A stretch of 64,000 bases of DNA from Hymenobacter siberiensis (GTDB lineage: Bacteria > Bacteroidota > Bacteroidia > Cytophagales > Hymenobacteraceae). The notes below the pieces were generated by a model. The model had not been told where the DNA came from, made no database searches, and saw nothing but the letters and a program-made list of their open reading frames with translations. The stretch is from NCBI RefSeq assembly GCF_018967845.1, contig NZ_JAHLZZ010000001.1:4278001-4342000 (forward strand), in the 5' to 3' direction. Of the stretch, positions 35,903 to 44,054 are shown one piece after another (position 1 is the stretch's first letter; each line of letters opens with the position of its first letter). Position numbers and translations under genes: made by a program.

Positions 35903-35910
35903 TATCTTTG
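35903..35910 (+). promoter_or_regulatory. -7 element for the NlpC/P60 gene; transcript may be leaderless
   Basis: TATCTTTG matches TAnnTTTG and ends 6 bases before the ATG at 35917, so transcription would start at or within one or two bases of the start codon. The region upstream lacks a clear TTG at -33. Confidence 0.5.
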
Positions 35911-35916
35911 CGGCCA

Positions 35917-36543
35917 ATGGGGAGGGTGACAACGAAGATACTACCGCTGCTGCTGATGACTTTGACCTTGTTAGCCAGCTGCCACCGCAAGCTTAACTAT
36001 CGCGACGGCCAATACCGCTCGGCCCGCGAAATGGTGCGCCTGAAAAAGGGCGGCCGGGTAAGCCCGACCGGCAAATCTAAGGTCGTAAGGGCCACCCCCA
36101 ACGGTGCCAAAACCAAAGTGGTAACCAAGCGCCCCGCCCGCGCGGGCAGCGCCACCGGCACCCTGGCCTCCGTGATTGAGGCCGCCCGCTCCTATCAGGG
36201 CACTCCTTATCTATACGGCGGCACCACGCGCCTGGGCCTCGACTGCTCGGGCCTGCTGCAATTATCTTTTGGCGAGGCCGGTGTCACTATTCCGCGCTCG
36301 TCTAATGAGCAGGCCGTGTGGGGCGACCCCGTGAAATCCACCGATTTGCAGCCCGGCGATTTAGTATTTTTTGGGGGCTCGCCCGGCAGCCGCACTATTA
36401 CCCACGTGGGAATGGTGACGGTAGCCGACGAAGAAGGTGTCGATTTTATTCACGCGTCGACTTCGCTGGGCGTTGTCGAAAACAGTCTGGAGTCTGATTA
36501 TTACCTCAGCCGGTTCATTCGGGCCGTGCGGCCCCGGCTATGA
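35917..36543 (+). CDS. NlpC/P60 family cell-wall peptidase (C40), lipoprotein
   Basis: 208 residues. N-terminal lipoprotein signal ends LLASC (lipobox, Cys about 22). After a basic, lysine-rich linker, the C-terminal NlpC/P60 domain has YGGTTRLGLDCSGLLQ (catalytic Cys), THVGMV (catalytic His) and FIHAS (third polar residue). These enzymes cleave peptide bonds within peptidoglycan stems, usually gamma-D-Glu-diamino acid. The TTG at 35908 is part of the -7 promoter box rather than a start codon. Divergent from the FAD-linked oxidase gene. Confidence 0.9.
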   Translation: MGRVTTKILPLLLMTLTLLASCHRKLNYRDGQYRSAREMVRLKKGGRVSPTGKSKVVRATPNGAKTKVVTKRPARAGSATGTLASVIEAARSYQGTPYLYGGTTRLGLDCSGLLQLSFGEAGVTIPRSSNEQAVWGDPVKSTDLQPGDLVFFGGSPGSRTITHVGMVTVADEEGVDFIHASTSLGVVENSLESDYYLSRFIRAVRPRL

Positions 36544-36618
36544 TGCATGCAGCCATTATCTTTGCCGGACAAACACCTGATTCCGGGGCTATTAATCAAT
36601 GGTAAAATTTACGTAATA

Positions 36619-36647
36619 TTGGCCTTTTCGGCACTGTCGTACCTTTG
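36619..36647 (+). promoter_or_regulatory. Probable promoter of the TonB-dependent receptor gene
   Basis: TTG at 36619-36621 and TACCTTTG at 36640-36647 (18-nt spacer) fit the Bacteroidota TTTG / TAnnTTTG pattern. The leader to the ATG is about 40 nt. A second TATCTTTG lies at 36557-36564. Confidence 0.6.
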
Positions 36648-36691
36648 TCCCGCTTTTACAAAGCTCACTGTTTCCACCAACTTTTTTCAAC

Positions 36692-39600
36692 ATGAATAAT
36701 TTACGTTTACGCCACTTGCTACTGCTGGCGCTGATGCTCCTAACGGCCCGACTGGGCTGGAGCCAAGGCGCGACCACAGCAGCTATGAGCGGAGTTATCT
36801 CCGATAAGACCGGCGCGGGCCTGCCCGGTGCCACCGTAATTGCCATTCATACGCCCACCAACACGAAGTACGTGGCGCCCACCAACTCCGATGGCCGCTT
36901 CAACATCCAGAACATGCGCGTGGGTGGCCCCTACACAGTTCGCGTAACGTTCGTAGGCTACAAGGACGTTACCCGTGAGGGCATTTCCCTGAGCCTGGGC
37001 CAGAACCAGCGTCTCGACGTGAAGCTGGACGACGCAACCACCGAGCTGACCGAAGTAACGGTGAGCGGCCGCCGCGACCCGGTGATGAACGCCGACCATA
37101 CTGGGGCCAGCACCACGGTACAGCGCGAAACCATTGAGCGTCTGCCCACCCTGAACCGTTCGCTGAACGACTTTACCCGCCTCACGCCCCAGGCCAACGG
37201 CCAGAGCTTCGGCGGCCGTAGCAGCGGCTACAACAACATCACCATCGACGGTGCCATCTTCAACAATGCTTTCGGCTTGCAGTCGACGGTAGGTGGTCAG
37301 GCTGGTGCCCAGCCCATTTCGCTGGACGCTATCGACCAGATTCAGGTGAGCATTGCTCCTTTTGACGTGCGTCAGGGTTCGTTCACGGGTGCTGGTATCA
37401 ACGTGGTGACCCGCTCGGGCTCGAACAAGGTTCAGGCTTCCGTTTACGACTTCTACCGCAACCAGAACCTGGTAGGTAGTAAGGTGGGCGATGTAACGTC
37501 GGACTACTCCAAATTCAACCTAAACAACATCGGCTTCCGCGTAGGTGGCCCGATTATCAAGGATAAGCTGTTCTTCTTCGTGAACGGCGAAAGCGAGCGT
37601 CGCAATGACCCGCCTTCCGGCAACTACGCCGCCAACAACAACCCTGGTGTTACCCCCCCGCTGGGCGGCACCGTATCAACGGCCAAAAGTGCCGACCTGG
37701 ACTTCCTCAGCAACTTCCTGCAGTCGCAGTACGGCTACAACCCCGGCCCGTACCAAGGCTACCAGCTGAAGTCGAACAGCGACAAGGCTACGGTTAAGCT
37801 CGACTGGAACATCAACAACAATAACCGCTTCAATATTAAGTACAACTACCTGAAGTCGTACGCCGATATTCCGCCAAGCACTTCCGGTGCCATTGCCGGT
37901 CAGCGCTCGCAGTCGTATTACGGCCTGCCCTACCTGTCGTCATACTACCGCATCAACAACAACCTGAACTCGATTATTGCCGAGCTGAACAGCACGCTGG
38001 GCGGCGGTAAATACTCGAACAACCTGACGGCCGGCTACTCGGCATTCCGCGACTCCCGCGAAAGCTCGGGAGGTATCTTCCCGCTGGTTGACATTGGTAC
38101 CTCCGAGGGCCGCAGCGGTACGGGTGGCATCTCGGCTACCAATTCGCTGACTTCTTTCGGCTACGAGCCTTTCTCGGCTTTCAACGTGCTGAACTCGGAT
38201 GTGTACCAGATTGGTGACAACTTCACGGCTTACCTCGGTAAGCATAACGTGACGGTAGGTACCTACAACGAATACTACAAGTTCCGCAACGGCTTTGCCC
38301 CGAACTATTACGGCAACTACTCCTTCAACTCGCTGGAGGACTTCTACGCCTCGGCAGGCTTCAACTACACCCGCGGCGACGCCACGAACGGCTACGCACC
38401 TTCTACCTCGCCCCTCACCGGCACGCGTCCCGGCCCGCAGCGCTACAACCTGCAGTATTCGGCCCTTTCGGACCGCTCGTTCCCCTTCGCCGACATCACG
38501 GCCGCTCAGCTCGGCTTGTATGTACAGGATGAATGGTCGCCCCGCAGCAACCTGAAAGTGACCTATGGTATCCGGGCCGACCTACCCTACCTGACCTCGG
38601 AACTGACGCAGAACACTGTAGCTGCCAACCTCACTTTCCGCGACGGTGTAAAGATTAACACGGGCTCTGTGCCCAAGAAAAACGTTCTGTTCTCGCCCCG
38701 CGCCGGCTTCAACTGGGATGTGAACGACGACCGCAAAACGCAGCTGCGTGGTGGTACGGGTATCTTCACCGGTCGTGTACCGTTTGTGTGGCTCTCGAAC
38801 CAGGCCAGCAACAACGGCGTCCAGTTCGGCTCTTATAGCTACACTGGCTCCGGTACTTTGAACGCCGCTTCCGGCCAGGGTACGCCTTCATACTTCAACC
38901 CCAACGTAGAAACTTACCGTCCGCAGAGTGCGGCCGCTAACTCCTCGTACAACCTGGCGGTAACAGATGCAGACTTCAAATTCCCCCAGGTTTGGCGTAC
39001 CAACCTGGCCGTTGACCAGGAATTGTTCGGTGGCGTAATTGGTACGTTGGAAGCCTTCTACACGAAGGACATCAACTCCGTTTACCACCAGAACGTGAAC
39101 CTGCCCGGCACGGAGGCAAATCCTTTCAACCGTGCTAATGGCGCTGATAACCGTCCGATTTTCTATTCGTTCGGCGCAGTCACTAACGGTTTGGCAGCGC
39201 AAACTGCCAATTACCGCCTCTACAGCGGTGCGGGTGGCTTGTCAGCCACTAACCCCAACATCACGGATGCTATCCTGATGAAGAACACCAGTAAAGGCTA
39301 CTCCTACGCCGTGACGGCCCAGGTGCAGAAGTCGTTCAGCAGTGGTTTCTACCTGAGCGCGGCTTACACGTACTCGGATTCGCGTTCGGTGAACGACGGG
39401 GGCTCGATTGCCACCTCCATCTTCCGCGACCGTTCGATTTCGGGTGACCCGAATGCCAACGTGCTGAGCTACTCCAACTTCCTGCAGCAGCACCGCGTTA
39501 TTGCCTCGGCTTCGTACCGCAAAGAGTATGTAGGCCACCTGGCCACTACGCTCTCGCTGTTTTACCAGGCTGCTCCCGCCGGCCGTTACTCCTACGTGTA

Positions 39601-40171
39601 CTCGGGCGACATGAACGGTGACAATCAGAACTCAAACGACCTGATGTACATCCCACGCAACGCCGGCGAAATCAACCTGCGTGATATTACCCTGTCGACG
39701 GCGCAGGGTGGCGGCATTTATACCGCATCTCAGCAGTTTGCCGACCTGGATGCCTTCATCAACCAAGACAGCTACCTGAGCAAGCACCGCGGCGAGTACG
39801 CCGAGCGTAACGGCGCTGTGCTGCCATGGTGGAACACGATGGACTTCCGTCTGCTGCAGGACATCTTCACCAACATCGGTGAAAACCGCAACACCCTGCA
39901 GATTAGCCTCGACGTCTTCAACGTGGGCAACCTGTTGAACAAGAACTGGGGCACCCTGAGGTCGCCCAATCGTACCAACCCGCTTAAGTTTGATGGCTAC
40001 AATGCTGCCGGCCAGCCGGTATTTGAGCTACCTTATCTGACCAATCCGGTTAAAAACGCTGATAACACCGTAACGCCCGGTGTGAAACTGACCGATACTT
40101 TCCGTGACAACGTGACTGGCATCAGCTCGCGCTGGCAGGGCCAGGTGGGCGTTCGCTACATCTTTAACTAA
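36692..40171 (+). CDS. TonB-dependent receptor, Oar-like, with carboxypeptidase-regulatory-like N-terminus
   Basis: 1159 residues. Signal peptide (about 1-24, ending GWSQG), then a CarboxypepD_reg-like domain (about 30-115: GVISDKTGAGLPGATVIAIHTPT...GRFNIQNMRVGGPYTV), a plug domain (about 125-250: GASTTVQRETIERLPTLNRSLNDF...NVVTRSGSNKVQ) and a long beta-barrel ending in VGVRYIFN with the terminal aromatic residue. This matches the Oar subgroup of outer-membrane receptors in Bacteroidota and myxobacteria. No SusD-like partner follows, which argues against a polysaccharide utilisation locus. Substrate unknown. A strong terminator follows. Confidence 0.9.
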   Translation: MNNLRLRHLLLLALMLLTARLGWSQGATTAAMSGVISDKTGAGLPGATVIAIHTPTNTKYVAPTNSDGRFNIQNMRVGGPYTVRVTFVGYKDVTREGISLSLGQNQRLDVKLDDATTELTEVTVSGRRDPVMNADHTGASTTVQRETIERLPTLNRSLNDFTRLTPQANGQSFGGRSSGYNNITIDGAIFNNAFGLQSTVGGQAGAQPISLDAIDQIQVSIAPFDVRQGSFTGAGINVVTRSGSNKVQASVYDFYRNQNLVGSKVGDVTSDYSKFNLNNIGFRVGGPIIKDKLFFFVNGESERRNDPPSGNYAANNNPGVTPPLGGTVSTAKSADLDFLSNFLQSQYGYNPGPYQGYQLKSNSDKATVKLDWNINNNNRFNIKYNYLKSYADIPPSTSGAIAGQRSQSYYGLPYLSSYYRINNNLNSIIAELNSTLGGGKYSNNLTAGYSAFRDSRESSGGIFPLVDIGTSEGRSGTGGISATNSLTSFGYEPFSAFNVLNSDVYQIGDNFTAYLGKHNVTVGTYNEYYKFRNGFAPNYYGNYSFNSLEDFYASAGFNYTRGDATNGYAPSTSPLTGTRPGPQRYNLQYSALSDRSFPFADITAAQLGLYVQDEWSPRSNLKVTYGIRADLPYLTSELTQNTVAANLTFRDGVKINTGSVPKKNVLFSPRAGFNWDVNDDRKTQLRGGTGIFTGRVPFVWLSNQASNNGVQFGSYSYTGSGTLNAASGQGTPSYFNPNVETYRPQSAAANSSYNLAVTDADFKFPQVWRTNLAVDQELFGGVIGTLEAFYTKDINSVYHQNVNLPGTEANPFNRANGADNRPIFYSFGAVTNGLAAQTANYRLYSGAGGLSATNPNITDAILMKNTSKGYSYAVTAQVQKSFSSGFYLSAAYTYSDSRSVNDGGSIATSIFRDRSISGDPNANVLSYSNFLQQHRVIASASYRKEYVGHLATTLSLFYQAAPAGRYSYVYSGDMNGDNQNSNDLMYIPRNAGEINLRDITLSTAQGGGIYTASQQFADLDAFINQDSYLSKHRGEYAERNGAVLPWWNTMDFRLLQDIFTNIGENRNTLQISLDVFNVGNLLNKNWGTLRSPNRTNPLKFDGYNAAGQPVFELPYLTNPVKNADNTVTPGVKLTDTFRDNVTGISSRWQGQVGVRYIFN

Positions 40172-40197
40172 GCTTTCCGGCTTAGCGTAGCCTCGAA

Positions 40198-40230
40198 GAG
40201 GGCAGGAAGAAATTCCTGCCCTCTTTTTTT
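40198..40230 (+). terminator. Rho-independent terminator after the TonB-dependent receptor gene
   Basis: Perfect 11-bp stem (40198-40208 with 40213-40223), 4-nt loop GAAA, followed by seven T. Confidence 0.93.
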
Positions 40231-40356
40231 GTGGCTGATTATTTGATGCTTGCGTCTTTTTAGCAAAAAAGATGCGCCCATGACTTGCCAAACCGATATT
40301 CGCCCGTACTTTTGTCGAACCAAAGCGCAAATGGCACGGCGGTAAAAGACCAATCA

Positions 40357-40430
<74 letters not shown>

Positions 40431-40444
40431 CTGAAGAAGTGAAT

Positions 40445-40486
40445 AAAGAAAAAGCCCATTCAGTTTCCTGAATGGGCTTTTTCTTT
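40445..40486 (+). terminator. Terminator after tRNA-Ala
   Basis: Perfect 19-bp stem (40445-40463 with 40468-40486), 4-nt loop TTTC or similar, with AAAGAAAAAG/CTTTTTCTTT at the base giving T-rich tails on both strands. Confidence 0.9.
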
Positions 40487-40505
40487 ATCTCAGGTTTGAG
40501 TCTAT

Positions 40506-40542
40506 AAAAACGCCCCCGGATATCATTTCCGGGGGCGTTTTT
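40506..40542. terminator. Terminator downstream of cysteine synthase
   Basis: 15-bp stem (40506-40520 with 40528-40542), GC-rich centre and A5/T5 at the base. It lies 20 bp past the stop of the minus-strand cysK and can also back up the tRNA terminator on the plus strand. Confidence 0.88.
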
Positions 40543-40561
40543 TATGATGGCTACGTGGGGG

Positions 40562-41485
40562 CTACACAAACAGGCCTTCGACCGACAGGTACCGTTCGCC
40601 GGTGTCGTAGCAGAAGGTGAGCACGCGGCTGCCCTGCGGCATATCGGGCAGCTTTTTGGCGATGGCGGCCAGCGACGCGCCCGACGACACGCCCACAAAG
40701 ATGCCTTCCTCGCGGGCCGCGCGGCGCGTCATCTCGTAGGCCTCGGCCTGCGACACCTGGATGGTACCGTCGAGGAGGTCGACGTGCAGGTTTTCGGGAA
40801 TGAAGCCCGCGCCGATGCCCTGAATGGGATGCGGCCCCGGGGCGCCGCCGCTGATGACGGGCGAGGTCTCAGGCTCGACGGCGAAAGTTTTCATATTGGG
40901 GAAATGCGGCTTGAGCACTTCTGTAACGCCCGTGATGTGGCCGCCGGTGCCCACGCCGGTGATGTGAAAGTCGAAGCCGTCGGGCGCGTCGCGCAGGATT
41001 TCCTGGGCCGTAGTTTCGGCATGGATACGAGGGTTGGCGGGATTGGAGAATTGCATGGGCATCCAAGCTCCGGGCGTGTTGGCCACAATTTCCTGGGCTT
41101 TTTCGATGGCACCCTTCATACCTTTTTCGCGGGGCGTGAGCTCCAGGCTGGCCCCGTAGGCAACCATGAGGCGGCGGCGCTCGATGCTCATGCTTTCGGG
41201 CATTACGAGGGTGAGCTTGTAGCCTTTCACGGCGGCCACCAGAGCCAGGCCGACGCCGGTATTGCCGGAAGTGGGCTCCACAATCAGGCTGTCTTTGGTA
41301 ATGATGCCGTCTTTCTCGGCCTGCTCAACCATGCTCAGGGCAATGCGGTCTTTGATGGACCCACCGGGGTTGGCGCGTTCCAGTTTCATCCACACCTCCA
41401 CATCGGGGCGGGTGGCGGCAAAAAGGTGGTTGATGCGCACCAGTGGCGTATTGCCGATGGTATCGAGGATGGAATTGGCTTTCAT
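40562..41485 (-). CDS. cysK: Cysteine synthase A (O-acetylserine sulfhydrylase)
   Basis: 307 residues from the ATG at 41485 (MKANSILDTIGNTPLVR); 21 extra residues in the longer frame are not family-like. PLP lysine K45 in NPGGSIKDR, the substrate loop PTSGNTG, the phosphate-binding GVGTGGHITG and C-terminal GVSSGAS. It makes cysteine from O-acetylserine and sulfide. The serine acetyltransferase gene lies 117 bp upstream on the same strand, so both steps of cysteine synthesis are together. The intergenic stretch contains a short inverted repeat (GTGAGTTGTGAG with its complement). Confidence 0.93.
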   Translation of the reverse strand: MKANSILDTIGNTPLVRINHLFAATRPDVEVWMKLERANPGGSIKDRIALSMVEQAEKDGIITKDSLIVEPTSGNTGVGLALVAAVKGYKLTLVMPESMSIERRRLMVAYGASLELTPREKGMKGAIEKAQEIVANTPGAWMPMQFSNPANPRIHAETTAQEILRDAPDGFDFHITGVGTGGHITGVTEVLKPHFPNMKTFAVEPETSPVISGGAPGPHPIQGIGAGFIPENLHVDLLDGTIQVSQAEAYEMTRRAAREEGIFVGVSSGASLAAIAKKLPDMPQGSRVLTFCYDTGERYLSVEGLFV

Positions 41486-41602
41486 GTGGTGAATTAGTGA
41501 GTTGTGAGATAATAAGTTGATGAAATGCAAAAAGGTAAGGGTGAACATAATGGCATGGATTGAAGGCCATCATTCACCTACTCACTTTCTCACAACTCAC
41601 TG

Positions 41603-42451
41603 CTAGATGGAAAATACCAGCTCGGCGGCTGGGTCAACGTTGCGCGAAATCTGGATGTGGGCGCGGTGATACACCCGCGAATGCGAGGGTACGCTTTCGG
41701 TCAGCCATACGTTGCCGCCGATGATGCTATGCGCTCCTACCACGGTGCTACCGCCGAGAATGGTAGCGCCCGCGTAGATAACCACATGGTCTTCGATGGT
41801 GGGGTGGCGCTTGGTGCCCTGCAGGCCCTTGGTGACGCTGAGTGCGCCCAGCGTGACGCCCTGGTATATCTGCACGTTGGCCCCGATGATGGCCGTTTCG
41901 CCGATGACGAGGCCCGTGCCGTGGTCGATGCAAAAGGCTGGGCCGATGTGCGCGCCGGGGTGAATATCGATGCCGGTGCGCTGGTGGGCGTACTCGCTTA
42001 GCAGACGCGGCAGGCGCGGCAGGCCCCGCTGGTGCAGGGCGTGAGCCAACCGATAGAGGGCCGTGGCATAGAAACCGGGATAAGAGCTGATGATTTCGGG
42101 CAGGCCCTGGGCGGCGGGGTCGCTGGCCAGGATGGCGCTGGCATCGCGCAGCAGGGCGGCCCGCAGGGCCGGCAGCTGGGCGGTGAACTCATCGGCCAGG
42201 GCGGCGGGTGAGGCGGGCAGGGCCGGTACGCCGGCCAGCAGGGCGGCCAGCTCGGCCCGAAAGTACTGCAATTCGGCCTCGACGGCATCGGCAGTGGGCA
42301 GGGGGCGTTCGGCGCGCTGCGGGAAAAGTAGGGCGAGCAGACCGTCGGCGAGGGCGCAGAAGGCGGCTCCGGGCAGGGCGTCGGGGGCCACGGAGTGGGC
42401 GCGAGCCAACTCTTCGGCAAAGGAATGGGGAAGCACGGGAGCGGAAAACAT
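41603..42451 (-). CDS. cysE: Serine O-acetyltransferase
   Basis: 282 residues. The C-terminal half is a left-handed beta-helix of hexapeptide repeats: TGIDIHPGAHIGPAFCIDHGTGLVIGETAIIGANVQIYQGVTLGAL, with the catalytic histidine in IDHGTG and the KRHPTIEDHVVIYAGATILGG continuation. The N-terminal half is alanine-rich and helical, as in the SrpH/EpsC type. It acetylates L-serine for the next gene, cysK. The length slightly exceeds that of E. coli CysE because of the N-terminal region. Confidence 0.9.
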   Translation of the reverse strand: MFSAPVLPHSFAEELARAHSVAPDALPGAAFCALADGLLALLFPQRAERPLPTADAVEAELQYFRAELAALLAGVPALPASPAALADEFTAQLPALRAALLRDASAILASDPAAQGLPEIISSYPGFYATALYRLAHALHQRGLPRLPRLLSEYAHQRTGIDIHPGAHIGPAFCIDHGTGLVIGETAIIGANVQIYQGVTLGALSVTKGLQGTKRHPTIEDHVVIYAGATILGGSTVVGAHSIIGGNVWLTESVPSHSRVYHRAHIQISRNVDPAAELVFSI

Positions 42452-42616
42452 AAGCGAAATGACCAGAAAAATTAACCAGCGCGGCAGGGGAAGGTTTTGG
42501 GCGGCGGCGCAACGGTGCGGCGGCCTTCGCCGTTTAGCCAGTACCCCGCCGGCTGCTACGGCCGCCGGGCCAAAAGATACTCTTGTTTTTTTCGTCCCTC
42601 ATTTTCCATCATCATC

Positions 42617-42961
42617 ATGGCAGCCGATACCTCCATCACCAAAGTCGATTCGCAGCACTCCCCTACCGGCCCCGACGGCGAAAAATACCTCGCCTCGGGC
42701 ACGCACATCGCCATGCGCATGTGGGAAAACGAGCAGCCGGGTGAACCCAAAGCACCGGCCACGCGGCCATACGAAACCGTGGGCTACGTGCTCAGCGGCC
42801 GGGCCGAGCTGCACCTGGCCGGCCAGATGGTGGTGCTGGAGCCCGGCAACTCCTGGGTAGTGCCCAAGAATACGGAGCACACCTATAAAATTCTGGAAAG
42901 CTTTTCGGCCGTAGAGGCGACGTCGCCGCCCGCCCAGGTACACGGCCGCGAGGATAAATAA
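42617..42961 (+). CDS. Cupin domain protein
   Basis: 114 residues from the ATG at 42617, which precedes MAADTSITKVDS; the longer frame runs through the divergent upstream region. A single cupin barrel: the segment ETVGYVLSGRAELHLAGQMVVLEPGNSWVVPKNTEHTYKI carries the glycine-bounded strands, though the first histidines of the classical metal motif are replaced (only H in NTEHTY is conserved). Metal binding is therefore uncertain. It lies 16 bp upstream of the aldo/keto reductase and is probably co-transcribed. Function unknown. Confidence 0.75.
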   Translation: MAADTSITKVDSQHSPTGPDGEKYLASGTHIAMRMWENEQPGEPKAPATRPYETVGYVLSGRAELHLAGQMVVLEPGNSWVVPKNTEHTYKILESFSAVEATSPPAQVHGREDK

Positions 42962-42977
42962 ACAGCTGATAACCCTT

Positions 42978-43958
42978 ATGAAAACCCGCGAACTGGGCCG
43001 CACCGGCCAACACGTTTCAGCCCTGGGCCTGGGCTGCATGTCGATGGCCTCGGACTATGCCTATGGCCCCAGCGACGAGCGCGAGGCCGTGGCTACGCTG
43101 CACCGGGCGCTGGAGCTGGACGTAACGCTCTGGGACACGGCCGACATCTACGGCTTCGGGGCTAACGAGACGCTGCTGCGACAGGTGCTGGTGCCCAACC
43201 GGAACCGCGTTTTCCTGGCCACCAAGTTTGGCTTTGTAGCCGACGGGGCGGGCGGCTCGGCCGTGGATGTGCGTCCCGAACGCATAGCGGCCGCCTGCGA
43301 CGCCAGCCTCCAACGCCTCGGCATCGACACCATCGACCTGTACTATGCCCACCGCATCGACCCGGCCGTACCGGTAGAAGAAATGGTGGGCGCGATGGCC
43401 GCCCTGGTACAAGCCGGAAAAGTGCGGTTTCTGGGCCTGTCGGAGGCTTCGGCGGCTTCGTTGCGGCGGGCGGCAGCTACGCACCCCATCGCGGCGCTGC
43501 AGTCGGAGTATTCGATGTTTACCCGCGATGTGGAGGCGGATATTCTGCCGGCGTGCCAGGAACTGGGCATTAGCCTGGTCCCGTTTTCGCCGCTCGGACG
43601 CGGGCTGCTCACCGCCGTGGGCCCCCAGCTGGCCGACAAGGACCTGCGCCGCAGCATGCCCCGCTTCGGGGCCGAGGTGGGCGATGCCAACGCGCCGCTG
43701 GTGGGCGGGCTGCGGCAGCTGGCCGAGGCGCGCGGCATCAGCACGGCACAGCTGGCGCTGGCGTGGCTGCTGGCGCAGGATGGCCACATCATCCCCATCC
43801 CGGGCACCAAGCGGCCGAAATATCTCGAAGAGAACGCCGCAGCGGCCGATGTGGCGCTTACCGCTGATGATTTGGACCAGCTGCGTGCTCTGCTGGCGGC
43901 CCACCCGGTGGTGGGCGCCCGCTACGGCGAGGGAGCCCTAAAACTGGTGAACCGCTAA
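42978..43958 (+). CDS. Aldo/keto reductase
   Basis: 326 residues. TIM-barrel family with the tetrad D53, Y58, K83 and H125 visible in WDTADIYGFG, ATKFGF and YYAHRID. The C-terminal NADPH-binding stretch IPIPGTKRPKYLEENAAA is typical of the YakC/AKR13-like branch. It reduces aldehydes or ketones with NADPH in the cytoplasm; the physiological substrate is unknown. Followed by a strong terminator and the convergent histidine kinase gene. Confidence 0.9.
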   Translation: MKTRELGRTGQHVSALGLGCMSMASDYAYGPSDEREAVATLHRALELDVTLWDTADIYGFGANETLLRQVLVPNRNRVFLATKFGFVADGAGGSAVDVRPERIAAACDASLQRLGIDTIDLYYAHRIDPAVPVEEMVGAMAALVQAGKVRFLGLSEASAASLRRAAATHPIAALQSEYSMFTRDVEADILPACQELGISLVPFSPLGRGLLTAVGPQLADKDLRRSMPRFGAEVGDANAPLVGGLRQLAEARGISTAQLALAWLLAQDGHIIPIPGTKRPKYLEENAAAADVALTADDLDQLRALLAAHPVVGARYGEGALKLVNR

Positions 43959-44003
43959 GGGGGCATCACAGCCACAGCTATTAGCGCTGGGCCTGAACAA
44001 TGA

Positions 44004-44045
44004 AACGACATGCTGCACTACGCGCAGCATGTCGTTGTTTTTTAC
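44004..44045 (+). terminator. Rho-independent terminator after the aldo/keto reductase gene
   Basis: Perfect 13-bp stem (44004-44016 with 44024-44036), 7-nt loop, then a T-rich tail GTTTTTTT. Confidence 0.9.
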
Positions 44046-44054
44046 AGGGCTCCA

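Noticed and set aside
36557..36564. Second -7-like box upstream of the TonB receptor gene
   Set aside because: No -33 partner, and a better-placed promoter lies at 36619-36647.
41486..41602. Inverted repeat between cysE and cysK as a riboswitch or T-box
   Set aside because: Only a simple GTGAGTTGTGAG palindrome is seen; no conserved riboswitch core.
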